Assembly: GCF_003014595.1 (NCBI RefSeq)
Contig: NZ_PYGK01000002.1
Coordinates: 186,001 to 250,000, forward strand
Source of the DNA: Chitinophaga ginsengisoli
GTDB taxonomy: Bacteria; Bacteroidota; Bacteroidia; Chitinophagales; Chitinophagaceae
DNA length: 64,000 bases
Direction: 5' to 3'
The notes beneath the pieces were generated by a model, which was not told the DNA's origin, ran no database searches, and worked only from the letters and a program-made list of their open reading frames with translations. This document shows positions 35,901 through 44,081 of this stretch, in pieces (the first letter of the stretch is position 1; each line of letters starts with the position of its first letter). Made by a program: the position numbers and the translations under genes.

Positions 35901-36453
35901 CCGTAGCATCCAGCTTGGATTTGGCTTCCTTTTTACGCGTTTTATAGATGGAGATACCGGCAGCCTGTTCCAGCATACGGCGGCGGCTGTTCTCTTTATC
36001 TTTGATGATATCGTCCACCATACCCAGCTCAATGATGGCATAGGAGTCAGTACTCACACCAGTATCCATAAACAGGTTATGGATATCTTTCAGTCGGCAG
36101 GCCACATCGTTCAGACGGTATTCGCTATCGCCGTTCTTATAAAACTTGCGGGTAATGGTAACGGTAGTGAATTCGGTTGGCAATACATTGCGGGTGTTCT
36201 CGAACGTGAGGCTCACTTCGGCCATACCGCTGGCAGAGCGTGTTTTGGAGCCATTGAACACCAGCCCTGACTGATTTTCCGAACGCAGGTTACTGATCTT
36301 ATGCTCCCCGATCACCCAGCGGATAGAGTCAATGATATTACTTTTGCCACATCCGTTGGGGCCAATGACCCCGGTTACCCCCTCATCGAAGTGTAATACG
36401 GTTTTGTCAGCAAAACTTTTGAAGCCTTTGATTTCTAATGTCTTTAAACGCAC
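32923..36453 (-). CDS. smc: chromosome segregation SMC protein
   Basis: 1176 residues. N-terminal Walker A GPNGCGKS near 31-38 is followed by a long heptad coiled coil to about 500. The hinge lies around 515-650 (ESIKFLKKNTAW ... GLFEGKKLGR). A second coiled coil runs to about 1000. The C-terminal head has the ABC signature LSGGEKTLTATALLFA, Walker B FCILDEVDAPLDDAN, and the H-loop in IVTHNK. It is the condensin-like ATPase that organises the chromosome together with ScpA/ScpB (not in the window). Full family length. The antiparallel coils are very rich in Gln and Glu, which explains the many spurious reading frames opposite to it. Confidence 0.97.
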   Translation of the reverse strand: MRLKTLEIKGFKSFADKTVLHFDEGVTGVIGPNGCGKSNIIDSIRWVIGEHKISNLRSENQSGLVFNGSKTRSASGMAEVSLTFENTRNVLPTEFTTVTITRKFYKNGDSEYRLNDVACRLKDIHNLFMDTGVSTDSYAIIELGMVDDIIKDKENSRRRMLEQAAGISIYKTRKKEAKSKLDATEGDLNRIEDLLFEINNNLKTVEAQARKAERFYEIKKEYREISIELAKAALEGFNVTFKELTDEQQAESDKKMALETEISSAEASVEEDKLHFVAKERELQVLQKSFNELVSTIRTKENDKNLASQQLTYLKERERNISQFLSNAEGQLQGLTDSIAFTETQVEEEQEAFESLQDQLEGLQEMMDEKKEAFNQKKLSLETLRRDQQQWQRQQFEAEKKVAVADTSVQNLQRSIQQLQDEKAGRQLQITQLEEEKVGLQETLQDQKADLEDMIAFQEETKGKILATQGEIEGLRDKLVDENRALDQKKNEYDLLKSLVDSLEGYPESIKFLKKNTAWNNSAPILSDIFFCKEEYRTCVENLLEPYLNYYVVNNAAEAVQAIRLLDDNKKGKANFFILDQFHQQGGSLFTPPGAIPALQVVELDERYKGLGNYLLGKVFITDDISNLEFSQLADQDILVIEKSGRMNRGRYSFSGGSVGLFEGKKLGRAKNLEKLDEEIKALEEVVANLRQQIQDKHNQVLGFNSQLNENNINAAREKINQLNNQVFGLQNRIENFRHLVESSDKRLLEMQDSLAANQESISGVKEELEDLNDKVHALHDNIVAAERAATEAEQQFNQANVQFNNQNLQHTRQQSKVQALKQELEFKRKQLSDLHVQITSNKTQLEDAVANIAAAEDKLGAAEDGLVDLFRRKEEEEKELNEKDQEYYNFRNGLQEKESSLRARQRAREQLEQALTVIKDKVNELKLQLASMKERLSVEFKVNLDEIIDEQRSSTLPVDELQGSAERLKKRLENMGEINPTAIEAYQEMRKRYEFILEQKNDLVTAKESLMATIQEVEATANQKFLDTFNQVKENFVRVFKALFTEEDQCDMILNDPENLADTGIEIIAKPKGKRPAAITQLSGGEKTLTATALLFAIYLIKPAPFCILDEVDAPLDDANVGKFTNMIRKFSDNSQFIIVTHNKQTMAAVDVIYGVTMQEPGVSKLVPVDFRSLN

Positions 36454-36667
36454 AATTGCTTTGCTTTGTTTTTTTAAGCCGTCAAAGATAACTATGATTT
36501 CTCTGATTTATGACCAGGATTTACCTAATCATACTATAATAATGCATTTTTACCAGACTATTTATCTCCTTTTTCTGATAATCAGTATCTTAATCCGACC
36601 CTCTTACCTTTAATTTTCCAAAGAAAACAGTAATTTATCAGACAACCATGTCCCGGTTAGAATTTAA

Positions 36668-36687
36668 TTATACACAGTTGTGTATAA
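36668..36687. other. 20-bp palindrome of two inverted DnaA-box-like 9-mers
   Basis: TTATACACA at 36668-36676, a GT spacer, then its exact reverse complement TGTGTATAA to 36687. The 9-mer equals the E. coli R2 DnaA-box sequence. It sits in the 378-bp divergent gap between smc and the FUSC gene, about 137 bp before the FUSC promoter box. It may equally be the operator of another dimeric regulator. The rest of this gap shows no gene. Confidence 0.5.
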
Positions 36688-36804
36688 ATTGCATTGAAAT
36701 AGTTGATCAGTGGCTGCTGCAGCATTATATTTAACCGACGTACCGTGAACAGAAGACTGCCGTGCGCATAGACTAGCATTCTTTTTGCTTATCAGCGATT
36801 TAAA

Positions 36805-36812
36805 TAACTTTG
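36805..36812 (+). promoter_or_regulatory. -7 box TAACTTTG for the FUSC gene
   Basis: An exact TAnnTTTG match ending 19 nt before the ATG at 36832, so a short leader of roughly 12-15 nt is expected. Confidence 0.6.
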
Positions 36813-36831
36813 TATATATTAAATTTTTCAG

Positions 36832-39072
36832 ATGCGGCATTGGGTCCAGGAAGTCAGGAATTTCATTTACAGTTATCATTTCAGCACCGGATTACGTACT
36901 ACCATTAGTGTGGTAGTGCCCTCCGTGGTGTTTTCCCTGATGGGCGACCTGCCCATGGGCATTGAGATCTCCCTTGGCGCACTGGCTACTGCGCTGTCAG
37001 ACGTTCCCGGTACTGCGCTTCATAAACGGAATGGTATCCTGACCGCCATTGCTTTCATCTTCTTCACGGCCGTCGGCACCAGCCTGATTGCGCCTTATCC
37101 TCTGCTGATGACAGGCTGGATCCTGGCCTGCTGTTTTGCCAACGGCATGCTGCTGGTATACGGCAACCGCGGAGGTAATATCGGTATTGCCTGTTTACTC
37201 GTTATGGTGTCCATATTGGGAGAACCGGCTGTCGCCCCCGCTCAGGCAATGGTCCATTGCGTGCTTATTTTAGCGGGGAGCGTCTGGTATGGGTTCCTCG
37301 CCCTGCTACTCTGGCAGATCCGCCCTTACCTGAACGTACAACAGATGCTGTCGGAATGTATCATGGAGACAGCCCGCTACCTGGAAGAAAGGGCAGCATT
37401 CTACGATAAAGGAGCAGATAAAAACCTGGATGAGATCTATAAATCAGTACTGGCCCAACAGGTGGTGGTGAGCGAAAAACAGGAGGCAGTCCGTGAACTG
37501 CTGCTCAAACGCCGGTCTTCACAACAGGGTTCTACCAGTATCAATAAAAGCATGGTGCTCATTTTCCTGGATATTGTAGACCTCCAGGAACAGATCATGG
37601 CTTCCCAGACCAATTATGAGGCCCTGCATAAAGATTTTGGAGAAATGGATATCCTGGAGAAATTCCATGCCCTGATCCTGCAATTTGTATCTGAATTACA
37701 TCTGATCGGGACGGCCGTCGCAGCCGGACAACGTTCCCTGCCCAAGGCTAACCTCCGGTATGAAATAGAGAAAGTACAGCATGCCATTGCGGAAATCCGC
37801 AGAACTATGCCTACGTTCCAGGAACGTACCCGGCTCATTGCCCTGACCAATATCCTGCATAATATCCAGGATATGACACAGCGTATTTACAACCTGCACC
37901 GGCTCACCCGGCTGGAAAGGGTAAAAGATGAGATCATTGATCCACGTATACAGCTGTCCAGTTTCACTACCCGCAACCGCTATGACCTGGAAACCCTGAT
38001 GAACAACCTGACCTTCCAGTCGCACATTTTCCGGCATGCCCTGCGTGTGAGTATTGCCGCTGTAACCGGTTACCTGCTGGGACAGGTGTTCCACCTGGAT
38101 AGGGTGTATTGGGTATTACTGACTATCGTCGTCATCCTGAAGCCCGGCTTTGGCATCAGTAAAACCCGGAGCTTTCAGCGTATTATCGGCACCATTACCG
38201 GGGCCTTATTCGCTGCAGGCGTATTGTTCCTGACAGACAACGCTACGCTGATCTTTATACTGATGTTGATCTGTATCCTGGGCGCCTATAGTTTTATGAC
38301 GCAGCAGTATACACTCAGTGTATTCTTCACCACTCCCTTTGTTATTTTCCTCTTGCACTTCCTGCATCCTGCCCACCTGCAGAACGCAGAACTGCGCGTA
38401 CTCGACACTTTTATAGGTGTTAGTATCGCTTTCCTGGCCAGCTTCCTGTTGTGGCCCAGCTGGGAGCATCATCACCTGCCAAATTATATGACAAAGATGG
38501 CGCAGGACAATGCCCGTTATTTTGACCAGGTAATGCGCCTGTATACAGGGAAGGAATTTGTAATGAATGATTATAAACTGGCAAGAAAGGATACCAATGT
38601 AAGTGCGGCCAACCTGATGTCGGCCTTTCAGCGGATGTTGTCTGAGCCTAAAAGCAAACAGATACACGGCTCGGAGGTCTATCATTTCGTGGTACTGAGC
38701 CACTCCATTATGTCGCATATTGCGGCACTGGCGAACTATGGCCTGCTACATGGCGTGCATTTTCCCAAACCGGAATATAAACTGATCAATCAGTACATGT
38801 GCCAGCATTTTGACTGTATCAGCAAACTGCTGGAAGATCCTGCCTATAAACACGCGCCCCTGCCTGCCAATATTGAAGCTTTTGAGACATTGGAAGTGGA
38901 ACTGGAAAACCTTTACCAGCGGAGGCAGGAAGAGATCAACCAGGGCAAAGGAAAAACTCCGGTGCGTGAGGAAATGCTGGAAACGAAGATGGTTCGCGAC
39001 CAGCTGCACGCTATGTTCTCCTTGCTAAAAGATATGAAGAAGACGATCGATAAGACTATTGCTGATAAATAA
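36832..39072 (+). CDS. FUSC-family (YccS/YhfK-like) inner membrane protein
   Basis: 746 residues. There are two hydrophobic blocks of about six helices each (20-150 and about 400-540), separated by a helical soluble domain (about 175-385) and followed by a C-terminal cytosolic helical domain. The second block contains the FUSC signature HLDRVYWVLLTIVVILKPGF. This layout is that of YccS/YhfK and of aromatic-acid and fusaric-acid exporters. Substrate unknown. The last 17 bases overlap the end of the convergent bshC gene, leaving no terminator between them. Confidence 0.9.
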   Translation: MRHWVQEVRNFIYSYHFSTGLRTTISVVVPSVVFSLMGDLPMGIEISLGALATALSDVPGTALHKRNGILTAIAFIFFTAVGTSLIAPYPLLMTGWILACCFANGMLLVYGNRGGNIGIACLLVMVSILGEPAVAPAQAMVHCVLILAGSVWYGFLALLLWQIRPYLNVQQMLSECIMETARYLEERAAFYDKGADKNLDEIYKSVLAQQVVVSEKQEAVRELLLKRRSSQQGSTSINKSMVLIFLDIVDLQEQIMASQTNYEALHKDFGEMDILEKFHALILQFVSELHLIGTAVAAGQRSLPKANLRYEIEKVQHAIAEIRRTMPTFQERTRLIALTNILHNIQDMTQRIYNLHRLTRLERVKDEIIDPRIQLSSFTTRNRYDLETLMNNLTFQSHIFRHALRVSIAAVTGYLLGQVFHLDRVYWVLLTIVVILKPGFGISKTRSFQRIIGTITGALFAAGVLFLTDNATLIFILMLICILGAYSFMTQQYTLSVFFTTPFVIFLLHFLHPAHLQNAELRVLDTFIGVSIAFLASFLLWPSWEHHHLPNYMTKMAQDNARYFDQVMRLYTGKEFVMNDYKLARKDTNVSAANLMSAFQRMLSEPKSKQIHGSEVYHFVVLSHSIMSHIAALANYGLLHGVHFPKPEYKLINQYMCQHFDCISKLLEDPAYKHAPLPANIEAFETLEVELENLYQRRQEEINQGKGKTPVREEMLETKMVRDQLHAMFSLLKDMKKTIDKTIADK

Positions 39073-40651
39073 TCCCGAACTGATCGCTCAGCGGATCAAT
39101 ATGTTCGAGCACTACATCAAAGAATGCCGGTCCCTGATGCACATACCAGGGCATAAAGTTCTCCTTTCTTTCCTGTAAAGAATTTGCAGGGAACAATCTT
39201 GCCTTGAGGTTGCGGATCTGTTCCGTTTGCCAGCCGAATTTCTTCTTTTCAGCCCGCAGGAACTTGTGCTCCAGCTTTCCAATAGATTTTACGGCCCGGG
39301 TACGCTCTGAGGCTACAGATGCTTCCAGCGTTACGTCAATTTCCCTGGCTTTCATTACCAGATCATCAAACAGTTTCTCTACGGCCGCATACTCATCTTT
39401 TAATACCAGTGATGCATTGGTGTGTTCCTGCACAAAGCGGTTTACCAGCTCCTCAGTATCTTCAAAAAGATCAGTGATGCGCAGTCCGAGCTTCCGCAGG
39501 CGTTCCTGTGAAAAACCATCTGTAAGCAGGAAGGAATTACGCAATATCAACGCAGGGTATGGCACCCTGTAATAGGCAAATAACTCCTGCAGTTCCAGCC
39601 AGTAGGCAATTTCCCCGCCACCACCAATGAACGCGATATTCGGCAGGATGGTTTCCTGCAGCATACCACGCAAAATCACATTGGGACTGAATCGTTCAGG
39701 ATGTTCCTCCAGCTCTTTCTCCAGACTGGCGGCCGTAAATTCCACCGGCAGGTGTAATACCTTCCAGACGTCTCCCACCTGTACAATCCTTTCACGGGAT
39801 GTTTCCGTCAGGTAAAACAGGTTGATCTCTCTTGGATTGGCCTGTACTTTATGATGTTGGGAAAGTGCTTCAATTGTTTCGTTGACGATCCGGTAGGAAT
39901 GCTGGTTAAACAGCTCGTCCCGCATCACAGGTACAAACAGTTTTTTCAGCTTCGGATTATCCGGTACCAGTACCACCAGTCCATAACGACCGAACAGTTC
40001 ATTGACCAGGTAAAGCGTGGCATCCTGGATATTTGCATGTCCCAGGTAGGCCTTCTTTAACAGCTCAATCAGTTCTTCGGAATATGTCCCATAGCCTACT
40101 GCAGCTTTCACCTTTTCGATCAGCTCTTCAAAACCTTCCGGTTGCATACGTCCCACGGCTCCTTGCTGTTCCGTTGGCCAGGTGATGGTTTTACCGTCGA
40201 TGTATACGTGTCCCAGTTCATCCAGGTCAGCATCTTCACTGCCCATGTAGTAAACAGGCACGAAATTATACTGCGGATATTGCTGCCTGAGCTTGTCAGC
40301 TAACTTAATGGTTTGCAATATTTTGTAAACGAAGTATAAATAACCGGTGAAGATGTTCGGCTGGTGTGCGGTGGTGATGGTGAAGGTCTGCTGATCCAGC
40401 AGGCTGTTAATATTGTTGCGGACACTCTCAGTGATGTCCAGCCCTTCGTACTGTTCCTGCAGGGCAGCTACCAGCACATCCCGCTGTTGTGGGAAGAGCT
40501 TTTTGTCTTGTATAACTGCCTCAAAATCAGGTTGTACTGGAGAGTATTTATAAAAAGGTCGGAGATTAGGATGCTCGGCCAGAAAATCTATTACCAATTG
40601 ATTGAAATACCCGGTTTTACCATACGGGATATGACTTACAGGTTGCTCCAT
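39056..40651 (-). CDS. bshC: bacillithiol biosynthesis cysteine-adding enzyme
   Basis: 531 residues, normal for BshC. It adds Cys to GlcN-malate in the last step of bacillithiol synthesis in the cytosol. Visible family features are TTAHQPNIFTGYLYFVYK near 90-110, YMGSEDADLDELGH near 135-148, and FIGGGGEIAYWLELQELFA near 340-360, followed by the coiled-coil C-terminal region (EKLFDDLV ... KIGKLEHKFLRAEKKK). The Bacteroidota are known bacillithiol users. bshA and bshB are not nearby. The gene ends 17 bp inside the FUSC gene on the other strand. Confidence 0.92.
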   Translation of the reverse strand: MEQPVSHIPYGKTGYFNQLVIDFLAEHPNLRPFYKYSPVQPDFEAVIQDKKLFPQQRDVLVAALQEQYEGLDITESVRNNINSLLDQQTFTITTAHQPNIFTGYLYFVYKILQTIKLADKLRQQYPQYNFVPVYYMGSEDADLDELGHVYIDGKTITWPTEQQGAVGRMQPEGFEELIEKVKAAVGYGTYSEELIELLKKAYLGHANIQDATLYLVNELFGRYGLVVLVPDNPKLKKLFVPVMRDELFNQHSYRIVNETIEALSQHHKVQANPREINLFYLTETSRERIVQVGDVWKVLHLPVEFTAASLEKELEEHPERFSPNVILRGMLQETILPNIAFIGGGGEIAYWLELQELFAYYRVPYPALILRNSFLLTDGFSQERLRKLGLRITDLFEDTEELVNRFVQEHTNASLVLKDEYAAVEKLFDDLVMKAREIDVTLEASVASERTRAVKSIGKLEHKFLRAEKKKFGWQTEQIRNLKARLFPANSLQERKENFMPWYVHQGPAFFDVVLEHIDPLSDQFGIIYQQ

Positions 40652-40810
40652 ACGCTAAGCGCTGATTCTTTTGATGCACGAAGGTAGGGAATGAATTACG
40701 AATCATCAATTACGAATTACAAATGGTTAAAATATAGAAGGAGCGGAAGAAAAGACGTAACAGTGTTATGAAAACAGGTAGAGGCGTAACCACCAGTTGG
40801 GACAGCGAAA

Positions 40811-40966
40811 GTAGCACCCGGTTTCAGATGGAGATGCCGGGCCTTCGGCTCTCCGGTGACACGACAGATGCTGCCTAATCCATATTCAAAATCCGGTACG
40901 ATTGATAACGCCCCATAGCATTCCAGAGAGGCGCCGACCGGCATCCCATACTGAAACCGGCGCTAC
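40811..40966. repeat. 156-bp element with imperfect inverted-repeat ends
   Basis: The left arm (40811-40840: GTAGCACCCGGTTTCAG, then GAGATGCCGG) and the reverse complement of the right arm (40937-40966: GTAGCGCCGGTTTCAG, then GGGATGCCGG) agree over about 30 bp with a few changes, and similarity continues loosely inward. There is a second small hairpin at 40837-40856 (CCGGGCCTTCGGCTCTCCGG). It occupies most of the 384-bp gap between bshC and glgC. No protein gene there is convincing. It resembles a MITE or a REP/BIME-type element. Confidence 0.6.
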
Positions 40967-40980
40967 TTAGCGTATAACTA

Positions 40981-41015
40981 AAGAGCCCCAAAAGCATCTC
41001 ACTTTTGGGGCTCTT
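40981..41015 (-). terminator. terminator of the glgA-glgC operon
   Basis: A perfect 14-bp stem AAGAGCCCCAAAAG / CTTTTGGGGCTCTT with a 7-nt loop, 21 bp beyond the glgC stop on the minus strand. Confidence 0.85.
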
Positions 41016-41035
41016 TTATTGATAGACATTGTTAT

Positions 41036-42310
41036 CTAGATCACAAACCCATCCGGCAATACCATCCCGTTCTTGATCACCACAATACCATCCTTCACGG
41101 CGTATAGTTCATGATCACCATCCGGCAACACATTCCCACTCACATTGATCAGTACATTATTCCCGATACTACAGTTCTTATCGATGATCGCATTATTGAT
41201 CCGGCAGTTATCTCCGATCCCCATGGGCGGATGTCCTTTGGATTGTGCTTTCTCCAGGTCTTCCAGCGTCTGGTAGAAGTCGCTTCCCATCACGTAACTG
41301 TTAGTAATAACAGAGTTCCGCCCGATACGCGTTCTGATACCCACCACACAACGTTCCAGGTGGCTGTCAAGAATAATACTACCATCTGAGATAACAGTAT
41401 TCTTCAGCGTACCGGAGATCTTTGCAGGTGGCAGCATACGGGAACGGGAATAGATGATCTGAGACTCATCGAAGAGGTTAAACTTCGGTATCTCATCCGT
41501 CAAACCGAGGTTAGCCTCCCAGAAGGAACTGATGTTACCGATATCGGTCCAGTAACCGGTATACTGATAGCTCACTACTTTCATGTCGGCATTGATGGCG
41601 TAAGGGATCAGCTCCTTACCGAAGTCGGTAGCCGCCTCCTGACCATTCAGCAGGTCATACAGCGTCTGCCGGCTGAAGATGTATATACCCATGCTGGCCA
41701 GGTAGATCCTGCCTTCCTGCTGCATCTCTTCGCTTACGGGAGAGGCCCAGGGAGCCAGTACGTCCTGTTTGGGCTTTTCTGTGAAAGATGTGATCAGGGC
41801 TTTGTCGTCCGTTTTCAGGATGCCGAAGTCGGAAGCGTCCTTTGCATTCACGGGGATGGTGGCAATAGACACCTCTGCCTGACTTTCTATATGGTGCTGC
41901 AGCATTTCGCGGAAGTCCATCTGGTAGAGCTGGTCGCCCGAAAGGATGAGCACATATTCAAATTCATAGTTGTCGATATGATGGAGGCACTGACGCACAG
42001 CATCAGCGGTACCCTGGTACCAGGTCGGATTGTCTGGTGTTTGCTCTGCCGCCAGGATGTCTACGAACGCCTTACTGAAGTGGCTGAAATGGTAGGTATT
42101 TTTGATGTGCTTATTCAGCGACGCAGAGTTGAACTGAGTGAGCACAAAAATACGGTTCATATCCGCGTTCAGGCAATTCGAAATGGGAATATCCACGAGG
42201 CGGTACTTACCGGCTACCGGCACGGCGGGTTTGGAGCGCTTACGAGTAAGGGGGTACAGGCGGGTGCCGGATCCGCCACCTAAGATAAGGGAGATAACTG
42301 CGTTAGACAT
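41036..42310 (-). CDS. glgC: glucose-1-phosphate adenylyltransferase
   Basis: 424 residues. It makes ADP-glucose from glucose-1-phosphate and ATP, the committed step of glycogen synthesis. The N-terminal nucleotidyltransferase has LGGGSGTRLYPLTRKRSKPAVPVAG and DIPISNCLN. FTEKP is the sugar-phosphate binding Lys motif near 195. The C-terminal 130 residues form a left-handed beta-helix (NSVITNSYVMGSD..., CRINNAIIDKNCSIGNNVLI). It is 37 bp downstream of glgA on the same strand, forming a glgA-glgC operon. Confidence 0.95.
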   Translation of the reverse strand: MSNAVISLILGGGSGTRLYPLTRKRSKPAVPVAGKYRLVDIPISNCLNADMNRIFVLTQFNSASLNKHIKNTYHFSHFSKAFVDILAAEQTPDNPTWYQGTADAVRQCLHHIDNYEFEYVLILSGDQLYQMDFREMLQHHIESQAEVSIATIPVNAKDASDFGILKTDDKALITSFTEKPKQDVLAPWASPVSEEMQQEGRIYLASMGIYIFSRQTLYDLLNGQEAATDFGKELIPYAINADMKVVSYQYTGYWTDIGNISSFWEANLGLTDEIPKFNLFDESQIIYSRSRMLPPAKISGTLKNTVISDGSIILDSHLERCVVGIRTRIGRNSVITNSYVMGSDFYQTLEDLEKAQSKGHPPMGIGDNCRINNAIIDKNCSIGNNVLINVSGNVLPDGDHELYAVKDGIVVIKNGMVLPDGFVI

Positions 42311-42347
42311 ATATTTCGATTCTTTAATTCAGTGTTTGGAATGCTAA

Positions 42348-43769
42348 TCAGTGTGTTACTATTGAGCTGTACAATTGCAGATATTCTGCTGCAGCACTAT
42401 CCCATGAGTGGTCGAGCTGCATAATGGTTTTACAGATAACGTGCAATTTTTCAGTATCCTTGTATAACGCCACAGCACGGCTTACGGCAAGACAGGCATC
42501 CCATGCTGCTGCATGTATAAAACGGATGCCAAATCCATTGGGTTCACCGAAGTCAGTTACTGTATCTTTTAATCCTCCTACACTACGAACAATGGGAACT
42601 GTACCATAACGCAAAGCGTACATCTGGTTCAATCCGCATGGTTCCACCCGGCTTGGCATCAGCAAAAAGTCGCTGCCTGCGTAAATTCTGTGCGACAGCG
42701 CTTCGTCATATCCAAACTGCACATTAAAATTAGCTTCAGTGTATATTCTTGTCTGTTGCAATGACCATTCCACATGTGGATCTCCACTTCCCAACAATAG
42801 AAAATTCACTTGTTGTTTCTGCTCATAGATGGACCTGCCAATGATGTCTGGCAGCAGGTCTGCTCCTTTCTCCCCTACGAGACGGCCAATAAAGGATATC
42901 AGCGGGAGTTCCGGATCGAGGTTAAACTGCTCACATAATTGTAGCTTTATGTCGCGCTTTCCTTCTATAAATGTATCCTTATCGTAGTCGACCGGTAGCA
43001 TAGGATCTGTAGCAGGATCCCATACTACGGTATCTATGCCGTTCAATATACCAACAGCTTTACCCCTTTCATAGTTCAGTAGATTCTCTAAACCGTTGGC
43101 GCCGTTGTATAATTCTTCGAGGTAACTGGGTGATACCGTTGTGAAACGCCAGGCGCATTTAATAGCTGCGGCAAGTGGATTGATGGCACCATCCCAACCG
43201 AGCAATCCGGCATTCCAGAGATCAAAGCCCGGCAACTGGTACAATCTGTCCCAGCCAAACTGACCCTGGTATTGGGCATTATGTATCGTTAAAACAGTGG
43301 CAATATTTCTTAAACGCTCATATTTGTAAGCATGGGTCATCAGGAACGGGATCAAGCCGGTGTGATGGTCGTGCACGTGCACAACGTCCGGCTGATGCTG
43401 CCATTCATTGAGCCAATCCAGTACAGCTACCTGGAAGGCCATAAAGCGTTCTGTATCGTTGTAATAGCCGTATACCCTTTCGGTGTCCAGCAGTCCCGGG
43501 ATATCGACCATATACAGGTCAAAGCCAAGCAGGTTGGTCACCTCCCTCCACACATTGAAGTGATACCAATTGTGTCCTAACCAGCAACCACCCTGGTGTA
43601 CAAGCTCAAATTCGTGTGTATGAAAAAACCTTGTATTGTAGGCCGGCATCACCACCTTGGCTATATGCCCTGCCTGGAACTGGTACTTGGGTAAGGCCCC
43701 AACTACATCCGCCAGCCCTCCTACTTTGGCTACCGGGTAACACTCCGCGCTAACGTGTAAAATCTCCAT
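42348..43769 (-). CDS. glgA: glycogen synthase (ADP-glucose)
   Basis: 473 residues of the GT5 family. It transfers glucose from ADP-glucose to alpha-1,4-glucan. The ADP-glucose binding KVGGL is at 15-19 (YPVAKVGGLADVVGALPKY). The C-terminal Rossmann domain has FIGRLVGEKGADLL and the conserved MPSRVEPCGLNQMYALRYGT with the catalytic Glu. It is the first gene of the operon with glgC. The 312-bp gap to the divergent DUF72 gene has no recognisable gene; no exact promoter box was found for glgA. Confidence 0.95.
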   Translation of the reverse strand: MEILHVSAECYPVAKVGGLADVVGALPKYQFQAGHIAKVVMPAYNTRFFHTHEFELVHQGGCWLGHNWYHFNVWREVTNLLGFDLYMVDIPGLLDTERVYGYYNDTERFMAFQVAVLDWLNEWQHQPDVVHVHDHHTGLIPFLMTHAYKYERLRNIATVLTIHNAQYQGQFGWDRLYQLPGFDLWNAGLLGWDGAINPLAAAIKCAWRFTTVSPSYLEELYNGANGLENLLNYERGKAVGILNGIDTVVWDPATDPMLPVDYDKDTFIEGKRDIKLQLCEQFNLDPELPLISFIGRLVGEKGADLLPDIIGRSIYEQKQQVNFLLLGSGDPHVEWSLQQTRIYTEANFNVQFGYDEALSHRIYAGSDFLLMPSRVEPCGLNQMYALRYGTVPIVRSVGGLKDTVTDFGEPNGFGIRFIHAAAWDACLAVSRAVALYKDTEKLHVICKTIMQLDHSWDSAAAEYLQLYSSIVTH

Positions 43770-44081
43770 GCTAAACGATTATATCTGTTTCTTTTAAATT
43801 ACCTTGGAAAAAGCATATTACAAAGGATTATCCAAACTTTATTTGAGTGCGCCCATCCTGCAATACGCTGCTGATCTCAATCCTGAAGTGCAGTGTAATT
43901 TAAAGCAATCTCTTTATATAACATCAAATTTAAACAAGCGTTTTTTTTAATCGGCCCGTTACAGTTAGTCTCCTGTCTATTTGTCCCATTATTCCCTCAT
44001 CTGGGGCGGGCTGGCCCCGGAATGCGGAATAGTCCGTATAAAAGCATAATGCATTACCTTCGGAGAAAGATTCACTTCACT

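Noticed and set aside
36454..36831. Replication origin at the DnaA-box-like palindrome
   Set aside because: Only one pair of boxes, no AT-rich unwinding region of note with further boxes, and no dnaA gene nearby.
40717..40944. Minus-strand 76-codon frame over the inverted-repeat element
   Set aside because: Begins and runs through the arms of the element; the inverted-repeat structure explains it better, though it cannot be wholly excluded.
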